Shown here: positions 52,186-62,616 of the stretch, piece after piece
How positions within the stretch are numbered: the stretch's first letter is position 1
Layout of the letters: every line of letters begins with the position of its first letter
Assembly: GCA_017569305.1 (NCBI GenBank)
Contig: CP069418.1
Coordinates: 2,852,001 to 2,916,000, forward strand
Direction of reading: 5' to 3'
DNA: 64,000 nucleotides
Origin: Clostridiales bacterium FE2011
GTDB lineage: Bacteria; Bacillota; Clostridia; Christensenellales; Aristaeellaceae
Notes under the pieces: generated by a model
What the model was told of the DNA's origin: nothing
What the model saw: the letters and a program-made list of their open reading frames with translations, nothing else
Databases searched by the model: none
Made by a program: the position numbers and the translations under genes

Positions 52186-52773
52186 TTATGATTCGCCTGA
52201 ATCAAGGACAGCGTTTTCCTTGCGCCACTTTTTCATAGGCTCACGCTTCCCGCATTCATCGCAAGTGTAAGGCCAGCTGATTTTCCACTCGAAGTATTCT
52301 TCCCTTGTAATGGTTCCTGCCTTCAGCTCCTGCTGATGATAAAGCCATTCCCGGAAGAATCCATTCATCAAATTGTTGTCGATCCACAATCCACACGGAG
52401 AATGAGCAGGCCAGGAATCGCCATCGTGATAATAAATGTTTGCATCATCCGTGGCTTCGGAATCATAATCGGTGAGTTCAGTTCGCTGCATCTGAAACGC
52501 ATGGAACATGCCGGGATGCTCTTCCTCCAACCAGAAAAACATCATCATCAGTTCTTCGACATTCTGCCCAGTCACGTCCATGAGCGCCAGCGGATTGCAA
52601 TCCAAAACCTCCGCCATTGTCTTCAGCAGTTTCGGTGAAGGAACACGATAGCCGGACTCATACTGTGCAATTCTCGGCGCTGTGTTTTCGCCTAAACCGA
52701 CCATAATGGCAAACTCCGGCTGGTTGTATCCACGAAACTTGCGGATGCGCTTCAGCTTCTCTCCGGTCTTCAT
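52186..52773 (-). CDS. XRE-family transcriptional regulator
   Basis: The 195-residue protein has an N-terminal helix-turn-helix (LKRIRKFRGYNQPEFAIMVG, with RIAQYESGYRVPSPKLL). A C-terminal unrecognised region carries a CDECGKR zinc-like pair. Such regulators guard lysogeny or transfer genes in mobile elements. It is divergent from the small gene at 52982, with repeated half-sites in between. Confidence 0.85.
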   Translation of the reverse strand: MKTGEKLKRIRKFRGYNQPEFAIMVGLGENTAPRIAQYESGYRVPSPKLLKTMAEVLDCNPLALMDVTGQNVEELMMMFFWLEEEHPGMFHAFQMQRTELTDYDSEATDDANIYYHDGDSWPAHSPCGLWIDNNLMNGFFREWLYHQQELKAGTITREEYFEWKISWPYTCDECGKREPMKKWRKENAVLDSGES

Positions 52774-52886
52774 GTGATCCTCCGATCCTGATGTAAAGAT
52801 GACTTGCGCGGCTTACGATGAAATCGTTTGTAGCTCCATGTGCATTATACAGGCGAACCAAAATCTCGTCAAGGAAAATTTATCAT

Positions 52887-52952
52887 ATTTGCGAAATGCT
52901 TGTTGACAGACTTCTTTTGATGTGATACTATGTATTTAGCAAATATGCGAAA
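52887..52952. promoter_or_regulatory. Divergent control region with repeated half-sites
   Basis: ATTTGCGAAA at 52887-52896 and ATATGCGAAA at 52943-52952 are direct repeats flanking a plus-strand promoter, TTGACA (52903-52908) with TACTAT (52926-52931), spacer 17. They are likely sites for the XRE regulator. Confidence 0.68.
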
Positions 52953-52981
52953 CTACTTTTAAGAAGGTTTTTATCGAACGC

Positions 52982-55026
<2,045 letters not shown>

Positions 55027-55035
55027 ATCCCCAAG

Positions 55036-55079
55036 GATTAGTTCCTTATGAAAGAAAACCCTTGTGTTCACAGGTCTTT
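55036..55079. repeat. Right split inverted repeat of the mobile element
   Basis: GATTAGTTCCTTATG (55036-55050), a 15-base variable centre and GTTCACAGGTCTTT (55066-55079) are the reverse complements of the left repeat halves. Only the centres differ. Confidence 0.82.
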
Positions 55080-55087
55080 CTATGTAA

Positions 55088-55109
55088 GCGGAGAAGCCGG
55101 GATTTGAAC
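55088..55109 (-). repeat. 22-bp copy of tRNA-Ser 3' end (att-like remnant)
   Basis: The sequence equals bases 60287-60308 of the intact tRNA-Ser(GCU), in the same orientation. It covers the T-arm 3' side and acceptor stem only. Confidence 0.8.
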
Positions 55110-55266
55110 TATATTACTCAATGCTAATTTATTGGGGAACGTAGTAAAATCAATCAATTCAGGGGACAATAGTTTCATTTTCACGCCAAATGTTATAGTT
55201 TTATAAGGGTACAGATAAGGATACAATTCTCTGCTTACAAAAGAGGCTGTCAAAGAGACAGTCTGA
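55110..55266. other. AT-rich spacer, no gene seen
   Basis: It contains GGGTACAGATAAGGATACAA near 55206, similar to GGGTACAGTAAAAGGTACAA near 60210. These could be integrase arm-type sites. Confidence 0.45.
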
Positions 55267-55293
55267 AACGCCGTATCGGATACGGCGTTTTTG
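55267..55293. terminator. Terminator downstream of TetR gene
   Basis: AAACGCCGTATC, GGAT-type loop and ACGGCGTTTTTG form a strong stem with flanking A/T runs; it ends the minus-strand TetR gene region. Confidence 0.8.
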
Positions 55294-55350
55294 CATGGCA
55301 GGGAAGCCGGGGCTGCGCAGGCGGGAAGGAAACGACGCGATGGCGCGGGA

Positions 55351-55926
55351 TCACAGGCTCCCGCGGCGGATCAGAGCGTCGGCCAGTTCGGCCATCTGAA
55401 CGGCGGGTTCGGCGCAGTTCCGGTTTACCCAGGCGCGGATCAGCCCGGCGGCACCATAGATCACAAAACTGAAGCGGTAATCAAAATCCGCTTCATTTTT
55501 TTTGTCCACCGCGGCGGCGTATGGAAATCCGGTGAGACATTTTTCCCGGATCACATCGTACAGGCGGTGCAGGAATTTCATGTCACCGTAGGGGCTGAGC
55601 AATACCCGGACAATCTCCTGGTTTTCTTCGATAAAACGGAATACATCCAGCAGGATCGGTTTGGTTTCCTGTCGGGCCGCGTCAGTTTCATGCAGGGCGG
55701 CAATGCTGTCCAGGGCCTCAAACATGCTGTCCTCCAGCTTTTCCAGCATGTCGTACACATCCCTGTAATACAGGTAGAAAGTCCCCCGGTTCATATCCGC
55801 AAGGCCTGTCAGCTCCTTGACTGTGATCTCCTTGATCTGTTTTTCCTGCATGAGCTGAGTCAGGGCCTGGGTCAGCATCTTTTTGGTGCGCCTCACACGC
55901 CGGTCTTCTTTTTTTTGCTCTTCCAT
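55351..55926 (-). CDS. TetR-family regulator of the MMPL exporter
   Basis: The 191-residue protein has the TetR helix-turn-helix (KEITVKELTGLADMNRGTFYLYYRDVYDML) and a helical C-terminal ligand domain of the TetR_C type. The ATG at 55926 follows GAAGGAGA. It is divergent from the MMPL gene, the usual layout for a local repressor. Confidence 0.87.
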   Translation of the reverse strand: MEEQKKEDRRVRRTKKMLTQALTQLMQEKQIKEITVKELTGLADMNRGTFYLYYRDVYDMLEKLEDSMFEALDSIAALHETDAARQETKPILLDVFRFIEENQEIVRVLLSPYGDMKFLHRLYDVIREKCLTGFPYAAAVDKKNEADFDYRFSFVIYGAAGLIRAWVNRNCAEPAVQMAELADALIRRGSL

Positions 55927-56005
55927 GGGTCTCCTTCTTTCCTGAACAATATTGGCTTTTTTGTTGATTATCCGGATGGCGGTTGAACCGGTGTTGATTA
56001 ACAAA

Positions 56006-56025
56006 CGATCGATAATCAATCTGAT
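56006..56025. promoter_or_regulatory. Operator-like repeat between TetR and MMPL genes
   Basis: AATCAAT and ATTGATT are 7-bp inverted arms around CTGATT within the divergent intergenic region. It is a likely TetR site; positions are approximate. Confidence 0.45.
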
Positions 56026-56118
56026 TATTGATTTCGATCACGGGGGTCATTATAATTCACGGCGTTGAGAAAGTCAACACGGTGTTCAAAACAAGCACCG
56101 AACAGGAGGAAGACAAAC

Positions 56119-58188
56119 ATGAAAGGATTTACCAAGGGACTGGTTCAGCACCGGATACTGATCATCATCCTGTGCATTGCGCTGGTGGTGCCGTCTGTGC
56201 TGGGCATGGTCCGGACAAAGACCAAATATGACCTGCTGTATTACCTGCCGCAGGACCTGGAGACCGTCCAGGGCCAGGAGATTCTGCTGAAGGATTTCGG
56301 CAAGGACGCTTTTTCCCTGCTGGTTACGGAGGGTATGAACCTGAAGGACCAGGCGGATATGGAAAACGCCCTGAAGGAAATACCGCATGTGGACTCCGTC
56401 ATCGGGTACGCTTCACTGACGAAGGGAACGCTGCCCGTGGAAATCATCCCGGATGATATTCGGGAGAAGTTCCAGCGGGGCGACTGTATGCTTTCTGCCG
56501 TCTTCTTTGATGAAGGTTCCTCCTCTGAGGAAACCATGGAAGCTATCAGTCAGGTACGGAAGGTTGCCGGTGAAAAAACTTTTGTGAGCGGCCTTTCTGC
56601 GGTCGTGACCGATACCAGGCAGCTGGTGGAGGACCAGGAAGCGATCTATGTCGCCATTGCCGTGGCACTGTGCGCCGTTGTGCTGATGTTGACAATGGAC
56701 TCGTTCCTGCTGCCGATGATCTTCCTGCTCTGCATTGCCGTTTCCGTTCTGTGGAACATGGGCAGCAATTATTTCCTGGGCGAGATCAGCTATATCACCA
56801 AGGCGGTGGCTGCCGTGCTGCAGCTGGCTGTGACGCTGGACTATTCCATTTTCCTGTGGCACAGCTACAAGGAGCAGAAAGCCCTGACGGACGACAAGGA
56901 TGAAGCCATGGCGAATGCCATCCGGCTGACCTTCACTTCCATCCTGGGCTCCTCCCTGACCACGATCGCCGGCTTTGTGAGCATCTGCTTCATGAGTTTC
57001 ACCCTGGGCAAAGACCTGGGCATTGTGATGAGCAAGGGCGTAATCCTGGGCGTGCTTGGCACGGTGACGCTGCTGCCCTGTGTGATCCGGGCGCTGGACG
57101 GCGCGATCGAAAAAACGAGCCACAAACCGCTGCTGCCTGATGTGAGCGGCATCGGCCGGTTCGTTACGAAACACTATAAAGTGCTGGCTGTGATCCTGCT
57201 GGTTATGATCATCCCGGCGTTCTACGGATACCGGAATGTGAATGTCTACTACGATATGAGCAAGGTCATGCCGCCGGAACTGGAGTCTGTCCAGGCCAAT
57301 AAAAAGCTGGAAGAAACCTTTGATATGTCCACCACGCATCTGCTGCTTGTCGACGCGGATGTATCCCAGAAGGATGTCCGGGACATGACGAAAGAAATGC
57401 AGCAGGTGGACGGCGTGAAAAGCGTCATCGGGATTGACAGCCTGCTGGGCGCCGGGATTCCGGAATCGATCCTGCCGGAGGACGTGCTGTCCCTGGTAAA
57501 AGGAGACCGGTACCAGCTGATGCTGGTGAACAGCGCTTACGTTATCTCTTCGGATGAAGTGAATGCGCAGATCGACAGCCTGAACGCAATCCTGAAGAAA
57601 TATGACAAGGGCGGCATGCTGATCGGCGAAGCACCCTGCACGAAGGACCTGATTGCCTGTACGGACCGGGACTTCACGGTTGTCAGCCTGATCTCGATTA
57701 TCGCGATCTTTGTGATCATCATGCTGGTACAGCGGTCCGTCTCGCTGCCTGTACTGCTGGTGGCAGTGATCGAACTGGCCATTGCGGCCAATCTGTGCAT
57801 CCCGTATTACCTGAAGCAGGAACTGCCCTTCGTGGGACCAATCCTGATCTCCACCATCCAGCTGGGCGCCACGGTGGACTACGCCATCCTGATGACGACC
57901 CGCTACAAGCAGAACCGGCTTGCGGGCAAGGATAAAAAAGAAGCGGTTCAGGACGCTGTCGCTTCCGCCGCGCAGAGCGTGCTGGTCAGCGGCCTGGGCT
58001 TCTTTGCGGCCACCTACGGCGTGGGCCTCTATTCCAACGTGGCTATTATCTCCTCCATGTGCAGGCTGATTGCCCGCGGCGCGCTGCTGAGCGTGGCAGT
58101 TGTATTGCTGCTCCTGCCGGCGGTACTGCTGATCATGGATAAAGTCATTGTACACACGACAGCCGGAATGAAAAAAGCTGCCTGCTGA
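56119..58188 (+). CDS. MMPL/RND-family exporter
   Basis: The 689-residue protein has two halves, each starting with a membrane helix and an external domain followed by five helices. Motifs such as LDYSIFLWHSYKEQKA in half one and VDYAILMTTRYKQNR in half two are the conserved proton-relay region of MMPL transporters. Such pumps export lipids, surfactants or drugs. CAGGAGG precedes the ATG at 56119. It is followed at 20 bp by a YhgE-like gene, a common pair. Confidence 0.9.
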   Translation: MKGFTKGLVQHRILIIILCIALVVPSVLGMVRTKTKYDLLYYLPQDLETVQGQEILLKDFGKDAFSLLVTEGMNLKDQADMENALKEIPHVDSVIGYASLTKGTLPVEIIPDDIREKFQRGDCMLSAVFFDEGSSSEETMEAISQVRKVAGEKTFVSGLSAVVTDTRQLVEDQEAIYVAIAVALCAVVLMLTMDSFLLPMIFLLCIAVSVLWNMGSNYFLGEISYITKAVAAVLQLAVTLDYSIFLWHSYKEQKALTDDKDEAMANAIRLTFTSILGSSLTTIAGFVSICFMSFTLGKDLGIVMSKGVILGVLGTVTLLPCVIRALDGAIEKTSHKPLLPDVSGIGRFVTKHYKVLAVILLVMIIPAFYGYRNVNVYYDMSKVMPPELESVQANKKLEETFDMSTTHLLLVDADVSQKDVRDMTKEMQQVDGVKSVIGIDSLLGAGIPESILPEDVLSLVKGDRYQLMLVNSAYVISSDEVNAQIDSLNAILKKYDKGGMLIGEAPCTKDLIACTDRDFTVVSLISIIAIFVIIMLVQRSVSLPVLLVAVIELAIAANLCIPYYLKQELPFVGPILISTIQLGATVDYAILMTTRYKQNRLAGKDKKEAVQDAVASAAQSVLVSGLGFFAATYGVGLYSNVAIISSMCRLIARGALLSVAVVLLLLPAVLLIMDKVIVHTTAGMKKAAC

Positions 58189-58208
58189 TTTGGAAAGGAA
58201 GGATCATT

Positions 58209-60044
58209 ATGAGTAAGAAGATTATTGCGATGCTGACAGCGCTGGTCATGATACTCGGATGTACCGGCGCGCTGGCCGAGAATACGAAGCATGAGAGGGT
58301 TTATGTGGTCGCAGGCGCTGACGGCTCTGTGAAAAGCATTACCGACAGTATCCGCCTGGAGAACACGGACGGGCTGGATGAACTGACTGACCGTACTATG
58401 CTGACAGACATTCTGAACGTTGGCGGGAATGAAACCTTTACCCTGGAAGGCGAAACACTCGTCTGGAAAGCAAACGGAAAGAACGTGATCTATCAGGGAG
58501 CATCGGCTAAAGCCCCGGCTGTAGTGCCGGTTGTGACCCTGACGCTGGACGGGGAGGAGATCTCCGCGGCAGACCTGAAAGAAAAGACCGGGGAAGCTGT
58601 CCTGACCGTAACTTACCGGACAGAAGGGCAGGCACCCGCACTGGTGCTTTCCGCGCTGCTGCTTCCCGAAGAAGGCATTTCAGACCTGAAAACGGAAAAC
58701 GCGGCCGTGCTTACGGAAGCGGAACGGTCCGTACTGGTAGGATGGGCTGTGCCGAACATGGATCCGTCCCTGCAGCTGCCGGTATCCTTTTCCGCAGTGT
58801 TCCATTCGGATCACGCGGATCTTGGCTGGATGATGACATTCTGCTCCTCCGATCCGCTGGAAGCTTCCTGCAGGGAATTGGACGCGCGGATCGACGGTAT
58901 GGATCCTGAAGCGCTGCTGAAGGATGTCACAGCGCTACTGACAGCGCTGAAGGACGGTGCTGATTTGCCCGAGACCGAAGGAATGACGAAAGAAATCGTC
59001 GGTAAGATTAATGAACTGAATAAAGGATTGAAGGATCTGGATGCCAGCGCTTTACAACTGGCAGAAGGCGCGCAGCAGGTGGCGGAAGGCTCAGCTGCTC
59101 TGGACACAGGCCTTGCTGCGCTGAAAGGGAATAATGATACACTGAACAACGGAGCGGAACAACTCTTTGCAGCAATCCTGAACACGGCCAATGACCAGAT
59201 CGCTGCTTCCGGCCTGGCTGACGCCGGCATCACGATACCGGTGCTGACCGCAGAGAATTATGCCGAAATCCTGGATGGTGTGATAGCGCAGCTTGATCCC
59301 GATACGCTGAAAGCCGCTGCCTCCGCTAAAATCGCGGAGGAAGTCCGGAAACAGGTCGCAGCCAAAGAAGACCAGATCAGGGCAGGCGTTCTGGAGGCCG
59401 TAAAAGGCAAGGTGCTGGAAGCCGTTCTGAAGGCTGCCGGGTTTGAGATGACTGCCGAACAGTATGCCGCCGCCCTGAAAGGCGGATTGGTGTCAAAGGA
59501 ACAGGCCGCACAGGTAGACACCGCTGTGGAAGCTCAGATGAAAAGCGAAGCAATTCTGGCTCAGACCGAAGCGGCCGTACAGGAACAGATTGAAAAACTG
59601 GTGACTGAGAACACAGAGGCTTATCTGGCGAAGGACGAAACGATTACTGCGAAACTGGCACAGGCGGCAGCGGCCCGGGAGCAGCTCCTGGCTCTGAAAG
59701 AGAAGCTTGATCAGGTGAACACTTTTGTAACCGGTCTGAAAGATTATACGGACGGTGTGGCCCAGGCTTCTGACGCTGCAGTAACGCTTTCCGCCGGCGC
59801 AACGCTGGTATCAACCGGCGCGTCCACACTGCAGGAAACCGGAACAAAAACGCTGAAAGACAGCATTCTTACCGCCGAAAAGAGTGCGGCCGTGAATCTC
59901 CTTCCGCTCGTGGAAAAGAATCTGACTGGTGTTTTGAACGCCTGGAAGACGACAAAGGATCATCTGACAGATACCGGATATGACCTCAAACCGGAGGGTA
60001 TGGATGAAGAGACGGTATATATTATTCGGACAGATTTGAAATAA
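58209..60044 (+). CDS. Exported YhgE-like accessory protein of MMPL exporter
   Basis: The 611-residue protein has a signal peptide (MSKKIIAMLTALVMILGCTGALA), a beta-rich N-terminal region and a long helical region. The latter has repeated heptads such as ALQLAEGAQQVAEGSAALDTGLAAL (from residue 280) and SAGATLVSTGASTLQETG. These are typical of YhgE/Pip-type envelope proteins. The Cys in ILGCTG could be lipidated but the lipobox is imperfect. It likely works with the adjacent MMPL pump; the exact job is unknown. Confidence 0.75.
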   Translation: MSKKIIAMLTALVMILGCTGALAENTKHERVYVVAGADGSVKSITDSIRLENTDGLDELTDRTMLTDILNVGGNETFTLEGETLVWKANGKNVIYQGASAKAPAVVPVVTLTLDGEEISAADLKEKTGEAVLTVTYRTEGQAPALVLSALLLPEEGISDLKTENAAVLTEAERSVLVGWAVPNMDPSLQLPVSFSAVFHSDHADLGWMMTFCSSDPLEASCRELDARIDGMDPEALLKDVTALLTALKDGADLPETEGMTKEIVGKINELNKGLKDLDASALQLAEGAQQVAEGSAALDTGLAALKGNNDTLNNGAEQLFAAILNTANDQIAASGLADAGITIPVLTAENYAEILDGVIAQLDPDTLKAAASAKIAEEVRKQVAAKEDQIRAGVLEAVKGKVLEAVLKAAGFEMTAEQYAAALKGGLVSKEQAAQVDTAVEAQMKSEAILAQTEAAVQEQIEKLVTENTEAYLAKDETITAKLAQAAAAREQLLALKEKLDQVNTFVTGLKDYTDGVAQASDAAVTLSAGATLVSTGASTLQETGTKTLKDSILTAEKSAAVNLLPLVEKNLTGVLNAWKTTKDHLTDTGYDLKPEGMDEETVYIIRTDLK

Positions 60045-60246
60045 TAGATTGAAATTGGATCTGCGAGTCAACAAATCTATTCCCGGTTATAAATTTCGCT
60101 TGGAACAATAGGATGATATAGCGCGGTGCGAGCGGTTTGACAACACTAACGCCGCGCGATTTTGTTATTCAAGCGTAATAATTTGTACAATTTGGTCATT
60201 CTCTCTAAAGGGTACAGTAAAAGGTACAAGCCTGTTTTTTGGCATC

Positions 60247-60279
60247 AAAAAACCCCAGGAGCGTTGATTTTCCTGAGGT
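60247..60279 (-). terminator. Terminator of the tRNA-Ser operon
   Basis: On the minus strand, CCTCAGGA and TCCTGGGG pair across a 10-base loop and are followed by six T. Confidence 0.8.
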
Positions 60280-60284
60280 CTTAT

Positions 60285-60376
60285 TGGCGGAGAAGCCGGG
60301 ATTTGAACCCGGGCGACCCTCAACGGATCCTACTCCCTTAGCAGGGGAGCCCCTTCGGCCACTTGGGTACTTCTCC
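60285..60376 (-). tRNA. tRNA-Ser (GCU)
   Basis: The minus strand folds as a class II tRNA: 5' GGAGAAG pairs with CTTCTCC, anticodon loop CTGCTAA between CTCCC/GGGAG gives anticodon GCU, a long variable arm and GGTTCAAATCC follow. The terminal CCA is encoded. Its 3' 22 bases recur at 55088. Confidence 0.96.
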
Positions 60377-60386
60377 ATGTCAAGGC

Positions 60387-60475
60387 TGGCGGAGCGAGAG
60401 GGATTCGAACCCCCGGTACCTTTCGGTATCACTGGTTTTCAAGACCAGCGCCTTCAACCGCTCGGCCATCGCTCC
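60387..60475 (-). tRNA. tRNA-Ser (UGA)
   Basis: The minus strand has acceptor GGAGCGA/TCGCTCC, anticodon loop CTTGAAA (UGA), a long variable arm (TGATACCGAAAGGTACC) and GGTTCGAATCC, with encoded CCA. It is upstream of tRNA-Ser(GCU) by 10 bp in one transcript. Confidence 0.96.
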
Positions 60476-60494
60476 AGAGCTAACCAGCCCGATT

Positions 60495-60523
60495 ATATTA
60501 CCATGAGAGATGTGCCTCGTCAA
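60495..60523 (-). promoter_or_regulatory. Promoter of the tRNA-Ser pair
   Basis: On the minus strand TTGACG (60518-60523) and TAATAT (60495-60500) are 17 bp apart, about 20 bp before the tRNA. Confidence 0.75.
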
Positions 60524-60586
60524 GGGCTTTTTGTTGCGGTAAATAAGCAAATCAGATATAATATCCCGGATCGGAGTTGAGGCAAC

Positions 60587-61522
60587 ATGGGCAATGTTTT
60601 TTATTTTGACTGGGAAGTAGACCTGATTGAGTGGCTGCAGAAAACCATCGGATCTGCCGGGCAGGCGATAGCCAAAGCGGTTACGTTTATCGGCGGGGAA
60701 ACCGTGATGCTTCTGGTGCTGCTGGTCGTTTTGTTTTGCTACAAAAAAGAATCGGGGAAACGCTGCGGCTTTACGATGGTAGCGGCCAGCATGTGGTTTC
60801 CGATGATCAAAAACATTGTGCTGCGGATCAGGCCGTACATGGCGCATCCTGAAAGCATTGAAGCCTTGACGGTTGTCCAGGAGGACGCGGATCCCCTGGA
60901 TATTATCCAGCAGGGATATTCATTTCCCAGCGGCCACAGCGCGAATGCGGTGGCAATGTATGGAAGTATTGCCCGGGAAATCCGGAAAAAGTGGATGTGG
61001 TGGCTGGCGGTGATTGTGCCGCTGCTGATCGGCGTGAGCCGTTTTGTTGTTGGAGTGCATTATCCCACGGACGTGCTGGCCGGATGGCTGGTGGGCCTGG
61101 CAGCACTTGGATTCAGCATGCTGCTGGAAAAGAAAGTGAAGAAGGAATGGGTTCGCAGCCTGATCCTGCTGGCGGTGACCGTGCCCGGAATCTTCTGGTG
61201 TACAAGCCGGGATTATTTCACTTCCCTGGGACTGCTGATCGGCATGATAACGGTTTTCCCCTATGAAAAGAAGTATATCAACTTCCAGGATACGAAGAAT
61301 GTATGGGCGATGATCCTGCGGGTGGCCGGTGCCTTTGCGGTATACGCGGTGATGAACACTGTGCTGAAGCTGCCTTTTGACAAGGAATGGCTGAACAGCG
61401 GAACGCTGGGAGCAAACCTGATCCGTTCCGCGCGGTATGCCATTATGCTGTTTGTGCTTCTCGGAGTGTATCCGAGAGTATTTCCGGCCTACGAAGAAAT
61501 CGGAAGGAAAAACAATTCATAA
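60587..61522 (+). CDS. PAP2-family membrane phosphatase
   Basis: The 311-residue integral membrane protein has all three PAP2 motifs: KNIVLRIRP, FPSGHSANA and SRFVVGVHYPTDVLAG. It dephosphorylates a lipid or undecaprenyl pyrophosphate type substrate at the outer membrane face. About eight helices are visible. The C-terminal extension after residue 190 is longer than in minimal PAP2 proteins and is also hydrophobic. Confidence 0.88.
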   Translation: MGNVFYFDWEVDLIEWLQKTIGSAGQAIAKAVTFIGGETVMLLVLLVVLFCYKKESGKRCGFTMVAASMWFPMIKNIVLRIRPYMAHPESIEALTVVQEDADPLDIIQQGYSFPSGHSANAVAMYGSIAREIRKKWMWWLAVIVPLLIGVSRFVVGVHYPTDVLAGWLVGLAALGFSMLLEKKVKKEWVRSLILLAVTVPGIFWCTSRDYFTSLGLLIGMITVFPYEKKYINFQDTKNVWAMILRVAGAFAVYAVMNTVLKLPFDKEWLNSGTLGANLIRSARYAIMLFVLLGVYPRVFPAYEEIGRKNNS

Positions 61523-61533
61523 TTCATAATTAT
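61514..61533. repeat. AATTCATAATTCATAATT repeat
   Basis: Two tandem ATAATTC units at the end of the PAP2 gene, related to copies at 15486 and 62495. Confidence 0.6.
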
Positions 61534-61595
61534 GCTGTCCTCGAACAGTGCGGATTATTCAGTACGCATAGGGAAACAAAGTGAGGAGCGGGGGA

Positions 61596-62492
61596 ATGGA
61601 GTACCGGGTCGGACCGGAAGAAACCGGAAGAAAGGTTCGCGATATCCTGAGGCGATCCATGGGTGTAAGCTATTCTGCGATGAAGAGCGCCAAATGGAAC
61701 GGCCGGATCCGGATGAACGGAGAATCGGTTCGCGCGGACGCGAAAGTGGCGGAAGGCGATCTGGTCAGTATAGAATGGGAAGAGGATATTCCGGTTTATC
61801 AGCTGAATCCGTTTGAGCTGCCGCTGGAGATTCCCTATGAGGATGAACATTTGATGGTTGTGGCGAAACCAGGAGGGATTGCCAGCCAGAGCAGCCGGAA
61901 CCATCCGGATGATTCGCTTGAAAACGCAGTATATTCCTATTTCGGATGCCCGGAAAACTTTGTATACCGCCCGGTAAACAGGCTGGACAAAGGAACGGGC
62001 GGGCTGATGGTGGTTGCCAAGACACCGCATACGCAGCATCTCCTGCAGCGGGAACTGCATACGCCGGCATTCAGGAGACGCTATCTGGCGTTGACAGACG
62101 GAATGCCGGCTGAAAAGGAAGGCATTCTGGATTTCCCGATTGACAAGGTGCCGGGTGCGACCATCAAGCGGATGATCAGTCCTGACGGGAAACCCTCCAG
62201 GACCCGATACAGGGTGCTGAAGGAACAGGGCAAAGGTGCGCTGATCCTGCTGGAACTGGAAACAGGCAGAACACATCAGATCCGGGTGCACCTGAGCTAT
62301 ATCGGATGCCCGGTGAGGGGCGATTTCCTTTACGGGCAGGAGCAGCCAGCAGAGTTTCCGGGCTGCTTTGCCCTGCACAGCGCCATGGTGGAACTGCGGC
62401 ACCCGATTACAGGAGAGATCATCCGCCTGACCAGTCTTCCGGAATGGGCAGACGGGATGGAACCTTCTGTTCTTTTCATGGACTTTAATTGA
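61596..62492 (+). CDS. RluA-family pseudouridine synthase
   Basis: The 298-residue protein has an N-terminal S4 RNA-binding region (SMGVSYSAMKSAKWNGRIRMNG) and the catalytic RPVNRLDKGTGGLMVVAK with Asp131. ETGRTHQIRVHLSYIGCPVRGD completes the family signature. It modifies uridines in rRNA or tRNA; the target base cannot be told. GGAGCGGGGG lies before the ATG at 61596. Confidence 0.92.
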   Translation: MEYRVGPEETGRKVRDILRRSMGVSYSAMKSAKWNGRIRMNGESVRADAKVAEGDLVSIEWEEDIPVYQLNPFELPLEIPYEDEHLMVVAKPGGIASQSSRNHPDDSLENAVYSYFGCPENFVYRPVNRLDKGTGGLMVVAKTPHTQHLLQRELHTPAFRRRYLALTDGMPAEKEGILDFPIDKVPGATIKRMISPDGKPSRTRYRVLKEQGKGALILLELETGRTHQIRVHLSYIGCPVRGDFLYGQEQPAEFPGCFALHSAMVELRHPITGEIIRLTSLPEWADGMEPSVLFMDFN

Positions 62493-62494
62493 CA

Positions 62495-62526
62495 TTTCAT
62501 AATTCATAATTCATAATTCACAATTA
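62495..62526. repeat. ATAATTC tandem repeat
   Basis: Three ATAATTC units plus a variant (ACAATTAC) lie between the RluA-family gene and the acyl-CoA synthetase gene. Confidence 0.65.
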
Positions 62527-62616
62527 CAGGATTCTCATTCTCATGAATATGGCGGACGCCCGTTTTTTGAGGATGAGATTTCAGTATGTGCAAAAAGACA
62601 AGGGGATTTAACACTT

